DNA from: CAWGYT01 sp963826795
GTDB taxonomy: Bacteria > Planctomycetota > Planctomycetia > Pirellulales > Pirellulaceae
NCBI GenBank assembly: GCA_963826795.1
Contig: CAWGYT010000022.1
Span: 62,001-126,000, forward strand
Direction: 5' to 3'
Length of the DNA stretch: 64,000 bases
Both the position numbers and the translations under genes were made by a program. This document shows positions 38,116 through 47,354 of the stretch, one piece after another; position 1 is the first letter of the stretch; each line of letters opens with the position of its first letter. The notes below the pieces were generated by a model. It saw nothing but the letters and a program-made list of their open reading frames with translations, was not told the origin of the DNA and did not search any database.

Positions 38116-39314
38116 GGGAGCGGGCGACTCCCGCCGACCGGACGGCCATTGAGTCGCGCCGGCGGCTGAACCACGTCGCGATCGTGCTGCACGTCGCAGC
38201 CGACGCGCCGCATGATACGGACCAGATCGTCCAATTCAGCGGAGTCCTCCGTCGCCACCAGGAACACCGTCATTCCCGGTCGAAGGGCGGAGGTGAGCTG
38301 CAGGGGCCAGCGGTCCGAGGAACACGCGGCTTGCCCCTCAACGGCCGCCAGCCTGTCGAACAAGACACGACGCTGCTGATCCCGCGCGAGATGGGTCAAC
38401 GCGATCAATTCGCGGCCCACCGCGATCCAACTGAGCCCCGATCCGTACGCAATCACGTAGTCGCCCAAGGCCGCCGCTCGCGAGAGCGCGTCCTCCAAGT
38501 CGCGCGTCGCCGAGTGATCGTCAGCCGCCGCGACAATCGGGTCGATCAACAGGCCGAACAGCTGATCCCGCGGATGGAAGTACTCACGGACGACGGGACG
38601 TCCCAGTCGAGCCCAGGAACGAAAGTCCCAGCGACGGACCGCGATCCCGGGCTGATACTCTCGATTCCCCATGTATTCCAGCGACCCTCCCTGGCGAAAT
38701 TCGTAGCTCTCCGGCTCGGGCGCCGAGATCGCGGCGGCATTCGCCAGATCCAGATCGACCAGGGGCTCAAATCTTGGATAAACATGCAGCGACTCGGTGC
38801 AACGAATCACCTGATGATATCGGACCAGGTTCAGTGGGAAGGCACTCGTCACCTGCAACGGAGGCCACGCGAAGACGCCCCGCTGATTCGGCTGAACCGC
38901 GCAACTCAGATTGACACTCTCTCCGGCCGAAAGGCGAGCCACTCGCAGCGGCTCCTCCGCCAAACGCCACGACTTGGGCGGATCGAGCCACCTCAATTCA
39001 AGCTCCAGCGCCGCGCGCGACGCGAGGTTCGAGAGTCCGAGCAAGGCAGTACACGGAGAACCGCTCATCACGCGGTCCGGAAGTGTTCGCGTCATTTGCA
39101 GGCGAGGTCGAAAGATCCACCCCACACAACTGGCGGTTACTAACAGCGAGAGCGCGGAGGCAAACAGTGGAAGCAGACCCGAGTCGATTGCGGTGAGACT
39201 CGGCAGGCAAACCAGTAACAGACCCACCAGCGTCTTGCCGGCCACGGTCAGGTTGTCGTGCCAGACGCGCGAAACAAGGGTGAAGAATCGAAATCGTGGA
39301 TCAGGCCGCTTCAT
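38112..39314 (-). CDS. DUF58 domain protein
   Basis: The 400-residue product has two hydrophobic N-terminal segments (VGLLLVCLPSLTAIDSGLLPLF and SALSLLVTASCVGWIF). A beta-rich middle part follows (LELELRWLDPPKSW, NQRGVFAWPPLQVTSAFPLNL). The DUF58 signature is SLEYMGNREYQPGIAVRRWDF followed by SWARLGRPVVREY, then a von Willebrand-like C-terminal half. DUF58 proteins regularly occur with MoxR ATPases and transglutaminase-like membrane proteins, as here. MoxR ends 12 bases upstream and the TgpA-like start overlaps this stop, so the three genes form an operon. The biochemical role is not established; it may be an adaptor between the AAA ATPase and the membrane. Confidence 0.9.
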   Translation of the reverse strand: MKRPDPRFRFFTLVSRVWHDNLTVAGKTLVGLLLVCLPSLTAIDSGLLPLFASALSLLVTASCVGWIFRPRLQMTRTLPDRVMSGSPCTALLGLSNLASRAALELELRWLDPPKSWRLAEEPLRVARLSAGESVNLSCAVQPNQRGVFAWPPLQVTSAFPLNLVRYHQVIRCTESLHVYPRFEPLVDLDLANAAAISAPEPESYEFRQGGSLEYMGNREYQPGIAVRRWDFRSWARLGRPVVREYFHPRDQLFGLLIDPIVAAADDHSATRDLEDALSRAAALGDYVIAYGSGLSWIAVGRELIALTHLARDQQRRVLFDRLAAVEGQAACSSDRWPLQLTSALRPGMTVFLVATEDSAELDDLVRIMRRVGCDVQHDRDVVQPPARLNGRPVGGSRPLP

Positions 39315-39326
39315 ATCGCCAAGCTG

Positions 39327-40264
39327 CTACACGGGAACCGTCACCTGTTGTATCAGCTCCACAATCAAATCCCGCGTCAGCGAGGCCGTCGCGGTTGGAT
39401 GACGAGCCAACACGACGCGATGGGAAAGGACCAAGGGAGCCATCCGCTGGACGTCGTCCGGCAGAACGTAGTCACGCTGATTCAGCATCGCATAAGCTTG
39501 GGCGGCGCGAAGAGCATCAACGAGCCGCGTGGGCTGCTGCCGAACTCGAATTGCGGGTCGCTACGCGTCCGACGCACGATTTCCACCAGATAGTTTGCGA
39601 CCGAACGGTCCACCCGAATACGGCTCACGACCGCCTGGCACGCCAGCAGTTCCTCCTTGGTCAACACCGCCCGAATTGATCGCAGAGGATGCGTGATCGA
39701 TTGGTCGTACAGAATCTCGACCTCGCTCTCCGCGTCGGGATAATCCAGCGACAGCTGAAAAAAAAATCGATCCAGCTGAGACTCCGGCAAAGGAAACGTG
39801 CCGTGAAATCCCAGCGGGTTCTGCGTCGCCAACACCATGAAGGGCGGCGGCAGCGGATAATGCGTTCCCTCGATCGTCACCTGGCCCTCCGCCATCGCTT
39901 CGAGCAAGGCCGATTGAGTTCGGGGCGACGCCCGATTAATTTCATCTACAAGCAACACGTTGCAGAAAATCGGTCCGGGCCGAAATTGAAACTCCGCCAC
40001 CTGCGGATTGAACACGGAAAAACCAAAGATGTCGGCCGGCAGCAGATCGGGAGTGCACTGAACCCGCTGAAACGACATCTCGACCGACGCGGCCAAGGCC
40101 TTCGCCAGCGTCGTCTTGCCCACCCCGGGCACATCCTCCAACAATACCGACCCGCCCCCGACCAGGGCCACGATCAGGTCGTCGACAATCTCCGGCTTGC
40201 CGCGGATCACGCTCGTTAAATTACTCCGCAAAGCGACAAGCTTCGAGCCAAGCTCGAGATCCAT
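39327..40264 (-). CDS. MoxR-type AAA ATPase, one apparent frameshift
   Basis: About 312 residues. Walker A is DVPGVGKTT (residues 44-52). PDLLPADIFGFSVFNP is the MoxR-specific loop, Walker B is VLLVDEINRASPRTQ, sensor 1 is FMVLATQNPLGFHG, and the arginine-bearing segment is ESQLDRFFF. After SSPRGSL the frame breaks at about 39517, where one missing base in the minus-strand TTGAT hides DALRAAQAYAMLNQRDYV; the restored C-terminal lid domain (PDDVQRMAPLVLSHRVV) ends at 39327. ATG 40264 is preferred to 40318 because the MoxR N-terminus then begins directly. MoxR proteins act as chaperone-like ATPases for partners with vWA or DUF58 domains, which here follow in the same operon. Confidence 0.9.
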
Positions 40265-40426
40265 AACTCGAGATCCATTTTCAAGGGAGTGAGGCCGGAC
40301 GGTGCCGCGGTCAGGCATGCGGCCTTAACGCGGACCGGATCGGTTGTACCATTCCCAAGGGAATCTGAGGGTGGGATCTTTGCCAAGAATTTACCATTGT
40401 CAGTCCGTCTGGAGGGATCCTGTCCC

Positions 40427-40446
40427 CCCTCATCCGGCCCGCGGCC
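40427..40446. repeat. Fragment of the CCCTCATCCGG repeat family
   Basis: CCCTCATCCGGCCCGCGGCC matches the start of the units at 34 kb, with one change in the loop. The rest of the unit is missing. Confidence 0.65.
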
Positions 40447-40614
40447 TAATCCTGTTCGGCACTCAGGTTGCTCGATAGGTCAGCGTGAGTGGAAAATTCG
40501 GCGGAAGGGGTTGAGCGCGAGTGAAAGTAAGGTGGAGAGATGGTTGTCGAGGCGAGGGGATCGGTTGAGCGCGCAGCAGCGACGGCCGTCGACTGCCATG
40601 GGGCAGGGCGGTTC

Positions 40615-40722
40615 TTAAGCGTCGTGTCGCTTGAGTTTTTCCAGCTGCGCCATCAGCTCCTCGTCGTCGGCCCAGCCGTTCAGGTAATAGCAGATCATTT
40701 CGCAGGTTCGCTTGGTCGCCCG
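40615..40722 (-). pseudogene. 3' remnant of an unidentified gene
   Basis: The minus strand reads ATKRTCEMICYYLNGWADDE followed by ELMAQLEKLKRHDA and TAA at 40615. It has the look of a real C-terminus (helical, charged, balanced composition). Upstream the frame stops inside the AAAAAGGGGTCAGGTCTC repeat at about 40727-40753, so any 5' part is gone. I cannot identify the parent gene. An alternative is a genuine 30-residue peptide from the internal ATG. Confidence 0.35.
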
Positions 40723-40866
40723 CGCAGAAAAAAGGGGTCAGGTCTCTTTTTCGAGGCGACTTACGGCAAATGCGCAGAAGGTGATGTGAGGGGCATCGAG
40801 TGGCGGGTCTGGAGCTTTCTTTGATAGACCGTCTGGAGTTTTCGTCTGGAGTTTTCGTCTTCGTCT

Positions 40867-40957
40867 AAGACGGTCTACTTCCGTGCCCTCGTCGCCGCCG
40901 GTCACGCCTGCGGCTACCTTGTGCTGCCGAATGACTCTGGAGCCTGTAGACCGTCTT
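40867..40957. mobile_element. 91-bp element with 12-bp perfect terminal inverted repeats, copy 1
   Basis: The element begins AAGACGGTCTAC (40867-40878) and ends with the exact complement GTAGACCGTCTT (40946-40957). It has no coding capacity. A second copy with only two differences lies at 41205-41295. Size and ends resemble a miniature inverted-repeat element or a REP-like unit. No target-site duplication was evident because both copies are embedded in tandem repeats. Confidence 0.6.
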
Positions 40958-40966
40958 GGACTTGTT

Positions 40967-41120
40967 TAGACCGTCTCAATCCTGTTTCTTCCGTTGCGTA
41001 GCCCCGCTCGCGGAGAGCGGGGGTGGCGCGGCGTGGATGCGAGGCCTGCATGGCGAGATCGGCTGGGGGATGGGTTCGCCCCCCGTCTGCGCGACGGGGG
41101 CTACGGCGCGACGGGGGCCA
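40967..41120. repeat. Hairpin-rich spacer between the two 91-bp elements
   Basis: It starts with a solo TAGACCGTCT end (40967-40976). It then contains CCCCGCTCGCGGAGAGCGGGG and related CCCCCGTCTGCGCGACGGGGG-type palindromes with GCTACGG phrases. No gene is visible. Confidence 0.55.
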
Positions 41121-41204
41121 CGAAGCCAATCTAAGACGAAGCCAATCTAAGACGAAGCCAATCTAAGACGAAGCCAATCAATCTAAGCCAATCTAAGCCA
41201 ATCT
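41121..41204. repeat. Tandem array of a 16-bp unit CGAAGCCAATCTAAGA
   Basis: Three full 16-base units are followed by shortened 10-base variants (CAATCTAAGC). The array runs directly into the AAGACGGTCTAC end of the second 91-bp element, whose first bases resemble the unit. Confidence 0.8.
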
Positions 41205-41295
41205 AAGACGGTCTACTTCCGTGCCCCCATCGCCGCCGGTCACGCCTGCGGCTACCTTGTGCTGCCGAATGACTCTGGAGCCTGTAGACCGTCTT
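41205..41295. mobile_element. 91-bp element with 12-bp perfect terminal inverted repeats, copy 2
   Basis: Same length and ends as the copy at 40867-40957 (AAGACGGTCTAC at 41205, GTAGACCGTCTT ending at 41295). Only two substitutions were seen, near base 23-25. It sits between two different tandem arrays. Confidence 0.6.
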
Positions 41296-41447
41296 GGACT
41301 TGTCTTGGACTTGTCTTGGACTTGTTTTGGACTTGTTTTGGACTTGTTTTGGACTTGTTTTGGACTTGTTTCTGGACGTTTGGACTTGTTGGTCTTGGAC
41401 TTGTTTGTAGACCGTCTTGGACTTGTTGGTCTTGGACTTGTTGGCCG
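41291..41447. repeat. Tandem array of a 12-bp unit TTGGACTTGTYT
   Basis: About ten copies of TTGGACTTGT with CT or TT joints, ending in more irregular GTTGGTC variants. It contains a third GTAGACCGTCTT at 41407-41418. The array stops within the last codons of the symporter gene's neighbourhood, a few bases from its stop. Frames crossing the array are repetitive and not genes. Confidence 0.85.
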
Positions 41448-41449
41448 AC

Positions 41450-42862
41450 TCAATCGGTCTCACTGAAATTCAGCCGCTGACTTGCAGCCGGTCGCCGCGC
41501 GAGCCACGGCTCGGCTGTTGCGACGCCTACGTAGCCGAGTGTGGCGGCGGCGAGCGAGATGAGGAAGGGGGCAGGCCAGTGAAAGACGGACTCCCCCAGA
41601 ATCCAAACCACGATTCCCGTGACCATCGCCGCCAGCGCGCTGGCCGGGCCGCCCCAGCGGCATCCCAAGCCGAAACACGTGGCGACGACGATGCCCGAAC
41701 TGCCGAAGGCCGAGGCCGTCTCGATCAACTCGTAAATCGTCGAGCTGCGGATCGCGAGCCCATAGGCGATCACGCCGAGAATTGCGACGCAGAGACGTGC
41801 CAGCCGTACCTGATGGCGATCGGTCAGCTGGGGGAACATCGGATTCAAAAGGTTGTGGGAGATCAGCGCTGAGGCCGAAAGGAGCGCCGAATCGACGGTT
41901 GAGAGAATTGCCGAGATCAAGGCCCCTGAGAAGAGGATGAAAAACAGCGGGCCAAGGTGCAACTGAGCTAGAAGCGGGATCAGCTGCTCGGGCTCGTCCA
42001 ATTCCGGATGCAGCAGGGGCCCATACAGTCCCAGGCCCACGGGGATCAGTCCGACGAGCAGATACAGCGTGCCTCCCAACAGACACGCGCGGCGGGCAGT
42101 TGCCGCCGACTTACAGGCCAAGACGCGAGAAATCAGCTCGATCGCAAAGACCGATCCGAATACCGGAATCGCCCAAGCCTCCGACAGCTCGTACCAGCGA
42201 ACATCGCGGCCCCCCCAAAACGACAGCCGCTCGGCCGGCAAACTCAGATGCAACTCGGCCAGCGGCGTGTTGGCAACGACGGCGATCCCCATCACAATCA
42301 AGCCCACCATTAACGTCAGGCCTTGAATCAAGTCGGTCCAGGCATCCGCCAGCAGACCGCCGACCGCGGTATAGGCGATGACCAGCAGCGTCGCGGCCGC
42401 GATCGCGCCGTCAATCTGCAGGCTGGTCGCCGAACTCAAGACCTGGCCAAAAGCTCGAATCTGGGCGGCGGCCCAAATCACCGAAGGTGGGACCAGCAGC
42501 AGGATCGCCACGCGTTCGACGGCGCGTGAATAGCGGACGCGAAACAGATCCGCGAAGGTGGTGAATCCTCGTCGCCACAGGGGAACCGCGAAGATCAGCC
42601 CCATCAGGAAGATACAGAGCACGTAGCCGAACGGGTCGGCCGAGCCGCCGGCGATTCCCTCGGTGTAGATCGCCCCGGCTGCCCCCACGACGGTCTCGGC
42701 CCCGAACCACGTTGCGAAGATGGAAAACGAGGCGAGCGTGAGTCCCAGTCCGCGGCCGGCAATCAGATAGTCGGTTTCACTCTTGATGCGCCGAGACACC
42801 CAGACACCAATCGCGAATTGGAGCAGAATGTAGAGAATGACGCCGACCAGCATTGCGTCCAT
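41450..42862 (-). CDS. Sodium:solute symporter (SSS family)
   Basis: The 470-residue protein has about 12-13 membrane helices and the SSS landmarks SETDYLIAGRGLGLTLASFSIFATWFGAETVVGAAG (read in parts), AYTAVGGLLADAWTDLIQG and LFSGALISAILSTVDSALLSASALISHNL. These correspond to the LeuT-fold sodium-binding helices, in which the Ser-Thr pair STVDS is intact. It imports an organic solute with sodium; the substrate cannot be inferred. ATG 42862 is chosen because AGGAAAGG lies just upstream and MDAMLVGVILYILLQF is then the first helix; the longer frame to 42955 adds a basic leader. The 3' end lies against the tandem array at 41291-41447, and the helicase gene is transcribed divergently. Confidence 0.9.
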   Translation of the reverse strand: MDAMLVGVILYILLQFAIGVWVSRRIKSETDYLIAGRGLGLTLASFSIFATWFGAETVVGAAGAIYTEGIAGGSADPFGYVLCIFLMGLIFAVPLWRRGFTTFADLFRVRYSRAVERVAILLLVPPSVIWAAAQIRAFGQVLSSATSLQIDGAIAAATLLVIAYTAVGGLLADAWTDLIQGLTLMVGLIVMGIAVVANTPLAELHLSLPAERLSFWGGRDVRWYELSEAWAIPVFGSVFAIELISRVLACKSAATARRACLLGGTLYLLVGLIPVGLGLYGPLLHPELDEPEQLIPLLAQLHLGPLFFILFSGALISAILSTVDSALLSASALISHNLLNPMFPQLTDRHQVRLARLCVAILGVIAYGLAIRSSTIYELIETASAFGSSGIVVATCFGLGCRWGGPASALAAMVTGIVVWILGESVFHWPAPFLISLAAATLGYVGVATAEPWLARRPAASQRLNFSETD

Positions 42863-43040
42863 CAATTGCCTTTCCTGCTCGTTGTCGTGCTGTCTGCCGG
42901 TCCGACGCCTGAAACCGTGCCCGGTCGACTGCCGAGGCCGACTTGTCAAAACCAACTCGACCGATCGCCGGGACGGCTGCGATCCCTAAGATACATTAGA
43001 CGCGGCCCAGAAACTCGAGGCCCCACGAAGGAAAATCGGC

Positions 43041-44946
43041 GTGACATCCGAAACCCGCTATGAAGATCCGCAACAGACGGGCGAACATTTCGCGCGGCTC
43101 GCCCGATGGCTGGAGATGGAATCTCTGGCGGAGATGCAGCGACTGGCCGAGCGACGTCAGCGAGCGTCGACGCGCGATGTCGAGGCAAGCGGCGAGACGC
43201 TGATCGACCTGGTCATCGACGATCACCGGATCGCAGTTGGAGGCCTCTATCTGTTGGACCTCGTCAAGCGCCGTCGAACACAGGAGTTGCCCTGGAATCG
43301 CTTCCGCGTCGGCTCGCCCGTCATTCTGACGCCCACGGACGAGAGTGACGGCGAACCGATGATGGGCGTCGTCAGCCAGCGCACGCCGTACGCCGTCCAA
43401 GTGGCGGTTGACGAATGGCCGTCGGGAGACCGTTTCCAACTGGACCTTTCCGCCGATGAACGGACCCGCAAAATTCAGCACGCCGCACTCGTGGCCGTCC
43501 AGCAGGCGCGGGGTCGGTTGGCTGAGCTGCGGAAACTGTTCCTCGGCACGGACCCCACGCTTTGGCAAGCCATCGGCATGCATTCTCGATGCAAGCCTGA
43601 ATCCTTCGCAGCAAGCCGCGGTGCACTTCGCGCTCACGGCGGAAGACGTGGCCGTCATCCATGGCCCCCCGGGCACCGGCAAAACGACCACGGTTGTCGA
43701 ACTGATGCGGCAACTGGTGCTCCGCGAACAGAAAGTACTCGCCTGTGCCCCCAGTAATACGGCCGTCGACAATCTGCTGGAGCGGCTGACCCGAGCCGGC
43801 GTGCATGCCGTGCGGCTGGGCCATCCCGCGCGAGTGGCCGAGGACTTGCGCGAGCACACGCTGGATGCGTTGGTCCAGAACCACCCGGACATGAAAGTCG
43901 TCCGCAATCTGATGGACCAGGCCGAGGACCTGTTTCGCAAGGCGTCCCGCTTTACCCGCGCTCGTCCCGCCCGCGGCGCGCGGCAGGACATGCGTCAGGG
44001 AGCGCGCTTGCTGAAGTCGGACGCCCGACGGTTGGAACGCCAGGTCGTGCAGCACGTGCTGGACCGCGCCGACGTGATCTGTGCCACCACCTCACTGGAC
44101 GACGAACTGTTGGGGGACCGCGTCTTCCCCTGGGTCGTGATCGACGAGGCGTGCCAGAGCACCGAACCGGGCTGCTGGGTCCCGTTGCTCCGCGCCGAGC
44201 GTGTCGTGCTGGCGGGCGACCATTGTCAACTGCCTCCCACGATCATCTCGACCCAAGCCGCCCAGGAAGGCTTCGCCTGCAGTCTCCTCGAGCGAACGGT
44301 CCAACTGCACGAACAGTCCGTCACGCGGCGACTGGACGTGCAGTACCGGATGCACGAACAGATCATGCAATTCTCATCGCAGCAGTTCTACGGAGGAGAG
44401 CTGATCGCGGACGAAACGGTCCGCAAGCATCGCTTGTCGGAGCTACCGCAGGTCCGGTCGCTCGGGATCTTGGACGAGCCCGTCACGTTTATCGATACGG
44501 CGGGGACGGGCTGGGAGGAAGAACTCGAGCCCGATGGCGAAAGCCGGCGAAATCCGGCCGAAGGCGAATTGGTGCTGAAGAAGGTCGAGCAGTTGATGGA
44601 GGCCGGCGTCGAACCGTCGCAGATCGCCGTGATCGCTCCCTACGCCGCACAGGTCCGGTGGCTGCGGAATCAACATCGGCTCAAGGGTGTCGAAATCGAC
44701 ACGGTCGACGGATTTCAAGGTCGCGAAAAAGAGGCCGTCATCATTTCGCTCGTCCGCTCGAACGAAAGCGGGGAAATCGGATTCTTGGCGGATACGCGGC
44801 GAATGAACGTCGCCTTAACGCGAGCTCGCCGAAAGCTGCTGGTGATCGGCGACAGCGCCACTCTGGGCGGACATGAATTCTATCGAGCCCTGCTGGAATA
44901 CATCGAATCGATCGAAGGCTATCATTCCGCCTGGGAGGAGATCTAG
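43041..44946 (+). CDS. SMUBP2/Upf1-like superfamily 1 helicase, one apparent frameshift
   Basis: About 634 residues. The N-terminal part (residues about 1-185) has the OB/stalk region of IGHMBP2-like helicases (GGLYLLDLVKRR, GSPVILT). After the break near 43585 the sequence resumes with LNPSQQAAVHFAL (Q motif), GPPGTGKTTT (Walker A, near residue 210) and APSNTAVDNLLERL. WVVIDEACQS (Walker B), GDHCQLPPTI (III), YRMHEQIMQFSSQQFY (IV), VDGFQGREKEAVIIS (V) and MNVALTRARRKLLVIGD (VI) follow. All helicase motifs are present. Such bacterial enzymes are 5'-to-3' DNA/RNA helicases of unclear role. The start is GTG 43041, supported by AAGGAAAA upstream. It is divergent from the symporter and converges with ygiQ. 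Confidence 0.9.
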
Positions 44947-45016
44947 CAGAGCGATCCGAAACGGGAGGCCAAGGCATTTCCGGGATGCGCGAGGCTCGCG
45001 CCGAGCCGCAGCGCCT

Positions 45017-47095
45017 CTAAGACCTCTTCTTGCGTTTCGGTCTCGCAGACGCCTTGGCGGTCGTCCGATCCGGGCGATAGCCCACACCTGGATCGTGGCG
45101 TGATTGTTTGCGAGTCCGCTTCTTTCGCTCGTCGCCCGCCAGCTGATGAACGTAGTCGCCGCGGAAACGCTGATTGGCGTCCCGTCGGCGAGCTTCACGG
45201 GCCTCGCGCGGAGGTTGCGAGGGAATCAGCGAGTCGCAGCCGTCGCCGATCAAGTCCTGTCGGCCCGCCTGTCGCAGCGCCTCGCGAACCTCGAAGTAGT
45301 TCTCGGGCTTGAAAAATTGCATCAGCGCGCGCTGAAACTTGCGGTCTTGCAGACGTTTGGCAATCGTCACGGGCTTCTTGGAAAATGGGTCAATGCCCGT
45401 GTAGTACATCGCCGTGGCCACATCGAACGGAGCGGGAATAAAGTCCTGCACCTGATCGGGCCGGTAACCGGACCTTTTGAGAAACAGCGCCAGATCGATC
45501 ATCGAATCCAGATCGCTGCCGGGATGGCTCGCAATGAAGTACGGCACGAGGTATTGCTTCTTGCCGGCCTTCCGGGATTCCTCGTTAAATTGCTCCGTAA
45601 ACCGCTCAAAGTCGTCGTTGCTGGGTTTGCGCATCTTGTCCAGCACGTGCGGATCGGTGTGTTCGGGAGCGACCTTCAGCTGACCGCCGACGTGGTGCCG
45701 CACGAGCTCGCGCATGTATTCCGGCGAGCGGCGGGCCAGATCCATACGGATACCGCTGGCCACCAGCACTTTCTTGATTCCGGGCGTCTGGCGTGCCTCG
45801 CGCATCAGTTCCACCAGGGGCCCGTGGTCGGTCCCCAGCAGCTTGCAGATCGTCGGATGCACACAGGATTGCCGCCGGCAAATCGCCTCCACCTCGGGAC
45901 GCGAGCATTTCATTTCGTACATGTTGGCCGTCGGCCCGCCAATGTCACTGATCACGCCCTTGAACTTCGGATCATCGCCCATCGAACGGATTTCGCTGAG
46001 GATCGAATCCTTGCTCCGCGACTGAATGATTCGACCCTGGTGTGCGGTAATCGAGCAGAACGTGCAACCGCCAAAGCAGCCCCGCATGATCGTGACCGAA
46101 TCCTTGATCATGCCGTAGGCCGGAATCGGCTCGCGATACGACGGATGCGGCAGGCGCGTATAGGGCAATCCGTAAATGCGATCCATCACGGCCTGCGAGA
46201 TTGGCAACGGGGGCGGATTGCAGACCACCGCCTGGCGGTCATGCCATTGGACGAGACGTCGCGCGTTGTAAGGGTTGGTCTCGTTGTGGATCACTTTCGT
46301 CGCCTCGGCAAACGCCAGCTTGTCCGTGCTCACTTCTTCAAAGCTGGGCAAGGCCAGGGCGTCCGGCGGCGGAGTCTCGGACGCGCCCATCGCATACGCC
46401 ACGCCGCGCAGGTCGCGCAAGTCACGGACCGTTTGCCCCGCCGCCAGTCGCTCCGCCAGCTGAACGATGTTGTCCTCCCCCATGCCATAGACCAGCAAGT
46501 CGGCTTTGCAGTCCAGCAAGATCGAGCGACGCACCTTGTCGCTCCAGTAGTCGTAGTGGGCCAGCCGGCGGAGGGAGGCTTCGACGCCGCCGGCAATCAC
46601 CGGCACGCCCTTGTACGCCTCGCGCGCTCGTTGGCAATACGAGAGCGTAGCGCGATCCGGGCGGAGTCCAATCCGGCCGCCGGGAGAATAGGCGTCGCTG
46701 TTGCGCACCTTGCGATTGGCGGTGTAGTGATTGATCATCGAATCCATGTTGCCCGCACTGATCGCGAAGAACAGCCGAGGCCGTCCAAATTCGCGCCACG
46801 CCTGACAGCTACGCCAATCGGGCTGGCTGACGATCCCCACGCGAAATCCGGCGGACTCCAGCACGCGGCCCAGGATCGCCATCGCGAAACTCGGGTGGTC
46901 GATGTAGGCATCCCCCGTGACGAACACCACGTCCAACTCGTCCCAGCCCCGCTGCTCCGCCTCGGCCATGGTCATCGGCAGCGGTTGCAGGCGGCGGGGA
47001 TCGGCCATCACCGGCAATCCGGCCAAATGATCAGCCGTCTGGCCGGGCCGCGGCGGATGCTGAAGGACCGGCAGTTCCATGAGGTACCCGTGCAA
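45017..47095 (-). CDS. ygiQ: YgiQ family radical SAM protein
   Basis: The 692-residue protein has full YgiQ (UPF0313) length. The N-terminal cobalamin-binding-like part has DVVFVTGDAYIDHPSFAMAILGRVLE and GFRVGIVSQPDW. VPVIAGGVEASLRRLAHYDYWSD follows, then the radical SAM cluster motif GCFGGCTFCSIT (Cx3Cx2C) near residue 338. The C-terminal part has LKVAPEHTD, IASHPGSDLDSMIDLALFLK and GIDPFSKKPVTIAK, ending in a Lys/Arg-rich tail. The reaction is unknown. The ATG at 47095 is used; an in-frame ATG five codons later also fits. It converges with the helicase gene and diverges from the sigma factor gene. Confidence 0.93.
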   Translation of the reverse strand: MHGYLMELPVLQHPPRPGQTADHLAGLPVMADPRRLQPLPMTMAEAEQRGWDELDVVFVTGDAYIDHPSFAMAILGRVLESAGFRVGIVSQPDWRSCQAWREFGRPRLFFAISAGNMDSMINHYTANRKVRNSDAYSPGGRIGLRPDRATLSYCQRAREAYKGVPVIAGGVEASLRRLAHYDYWSDKVRRSILLDCKADLLVYGMGEDNIVQLAERLAAGQTVRDLRDLRGVAYAMGASETPPPDALALPSFEEVSTDKLAFAEATKVIHNETNPYNARRLVQWHDRQAVVCNPPPLPISQAVMDRIYGLPYTRLPHPSYREPIPAYGMIKDSVTIMRGCFGGCTFCSITAHQGRIIQSRSKDSILSEIRSMGDDPKFKGVISDIGGPTANMYEMKCSRPEVEAICRRQSCVHPTICKLLGTDHGPLVELMREARQTPGIKKVLVASGIRMDLARRSPEYMRELVRHHVGGQLKVAPEHTDPHVLDKMRKPSNDDFERFTEQFNEESRKAGKKQYLVPYFIASHPGSDLDSMIDLALFLKRSGYRPDQVQDFIPAPFDVATAMYYTGIDPFSKKPVTIAKRLQDRKFQRALMQFFKPENYFEVREALRQAGRQDLIGDGCDSLIPSQPPREAREARRRDANQRFRGDYVHQLAGDERKKRTRKQSRHDPGVGYRPDRTTAKASARPKRKKRS

Positions 47096-47354
47096 CGTGT
47101 TTCCCGTGGTTCACTCTTCCAACCTCTCAGTTTCGCCGCGCTCCGTGGGAAAGACAAGCGGACTGCTCAGCTCCAAGCCCGGCCAATTCTTGGAAGCCGG
47201 TCCGAGGAGCCGTCGCAGCACCTGCCGCAGTCGACACGGAATCACCGAAAATTTTCCGCCCGGCCGGCCCGCCATCGTCGTTCAGCTGTTGGGAAACCGT
47301 CGCTTCCGCGGCGGATCGCTGTTAGACTCAGAAGACCCCAGAAAGACCGTGGCG

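Larger units (their letters stand above)
40265..40866. other. Gene-free region upstream of moxR, first part of a repeat island
   Basis: About 600 bases with no complete gene. It holds a fragment of the CCCTCATCCGG repeat, a short coding remnant (40615-40722), an AAAAAGGGGTCAGGTCTC phrase typical of REP-like sequences at about 40727-40753, and direct GTCTGGAGTTTTC repeats near 40830-40860. The promoter of the moxR operon should lie near 40270-40400. Confidence 0.6.

Noticed and set aside
40867..41447. CRISPR interpretation of the repeats in the 41 kb island
   Set aside because: The two 91-bp units carry the same internal sequence, and the tandem arrays lack spacers.
41193..41466. Lys/Ser/Gln-rich (minus) or Leu/Trp-rich (plus) open frames
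   Set aside because: They are translations of the 12-bp tandem array and have no start context or family resemblance.
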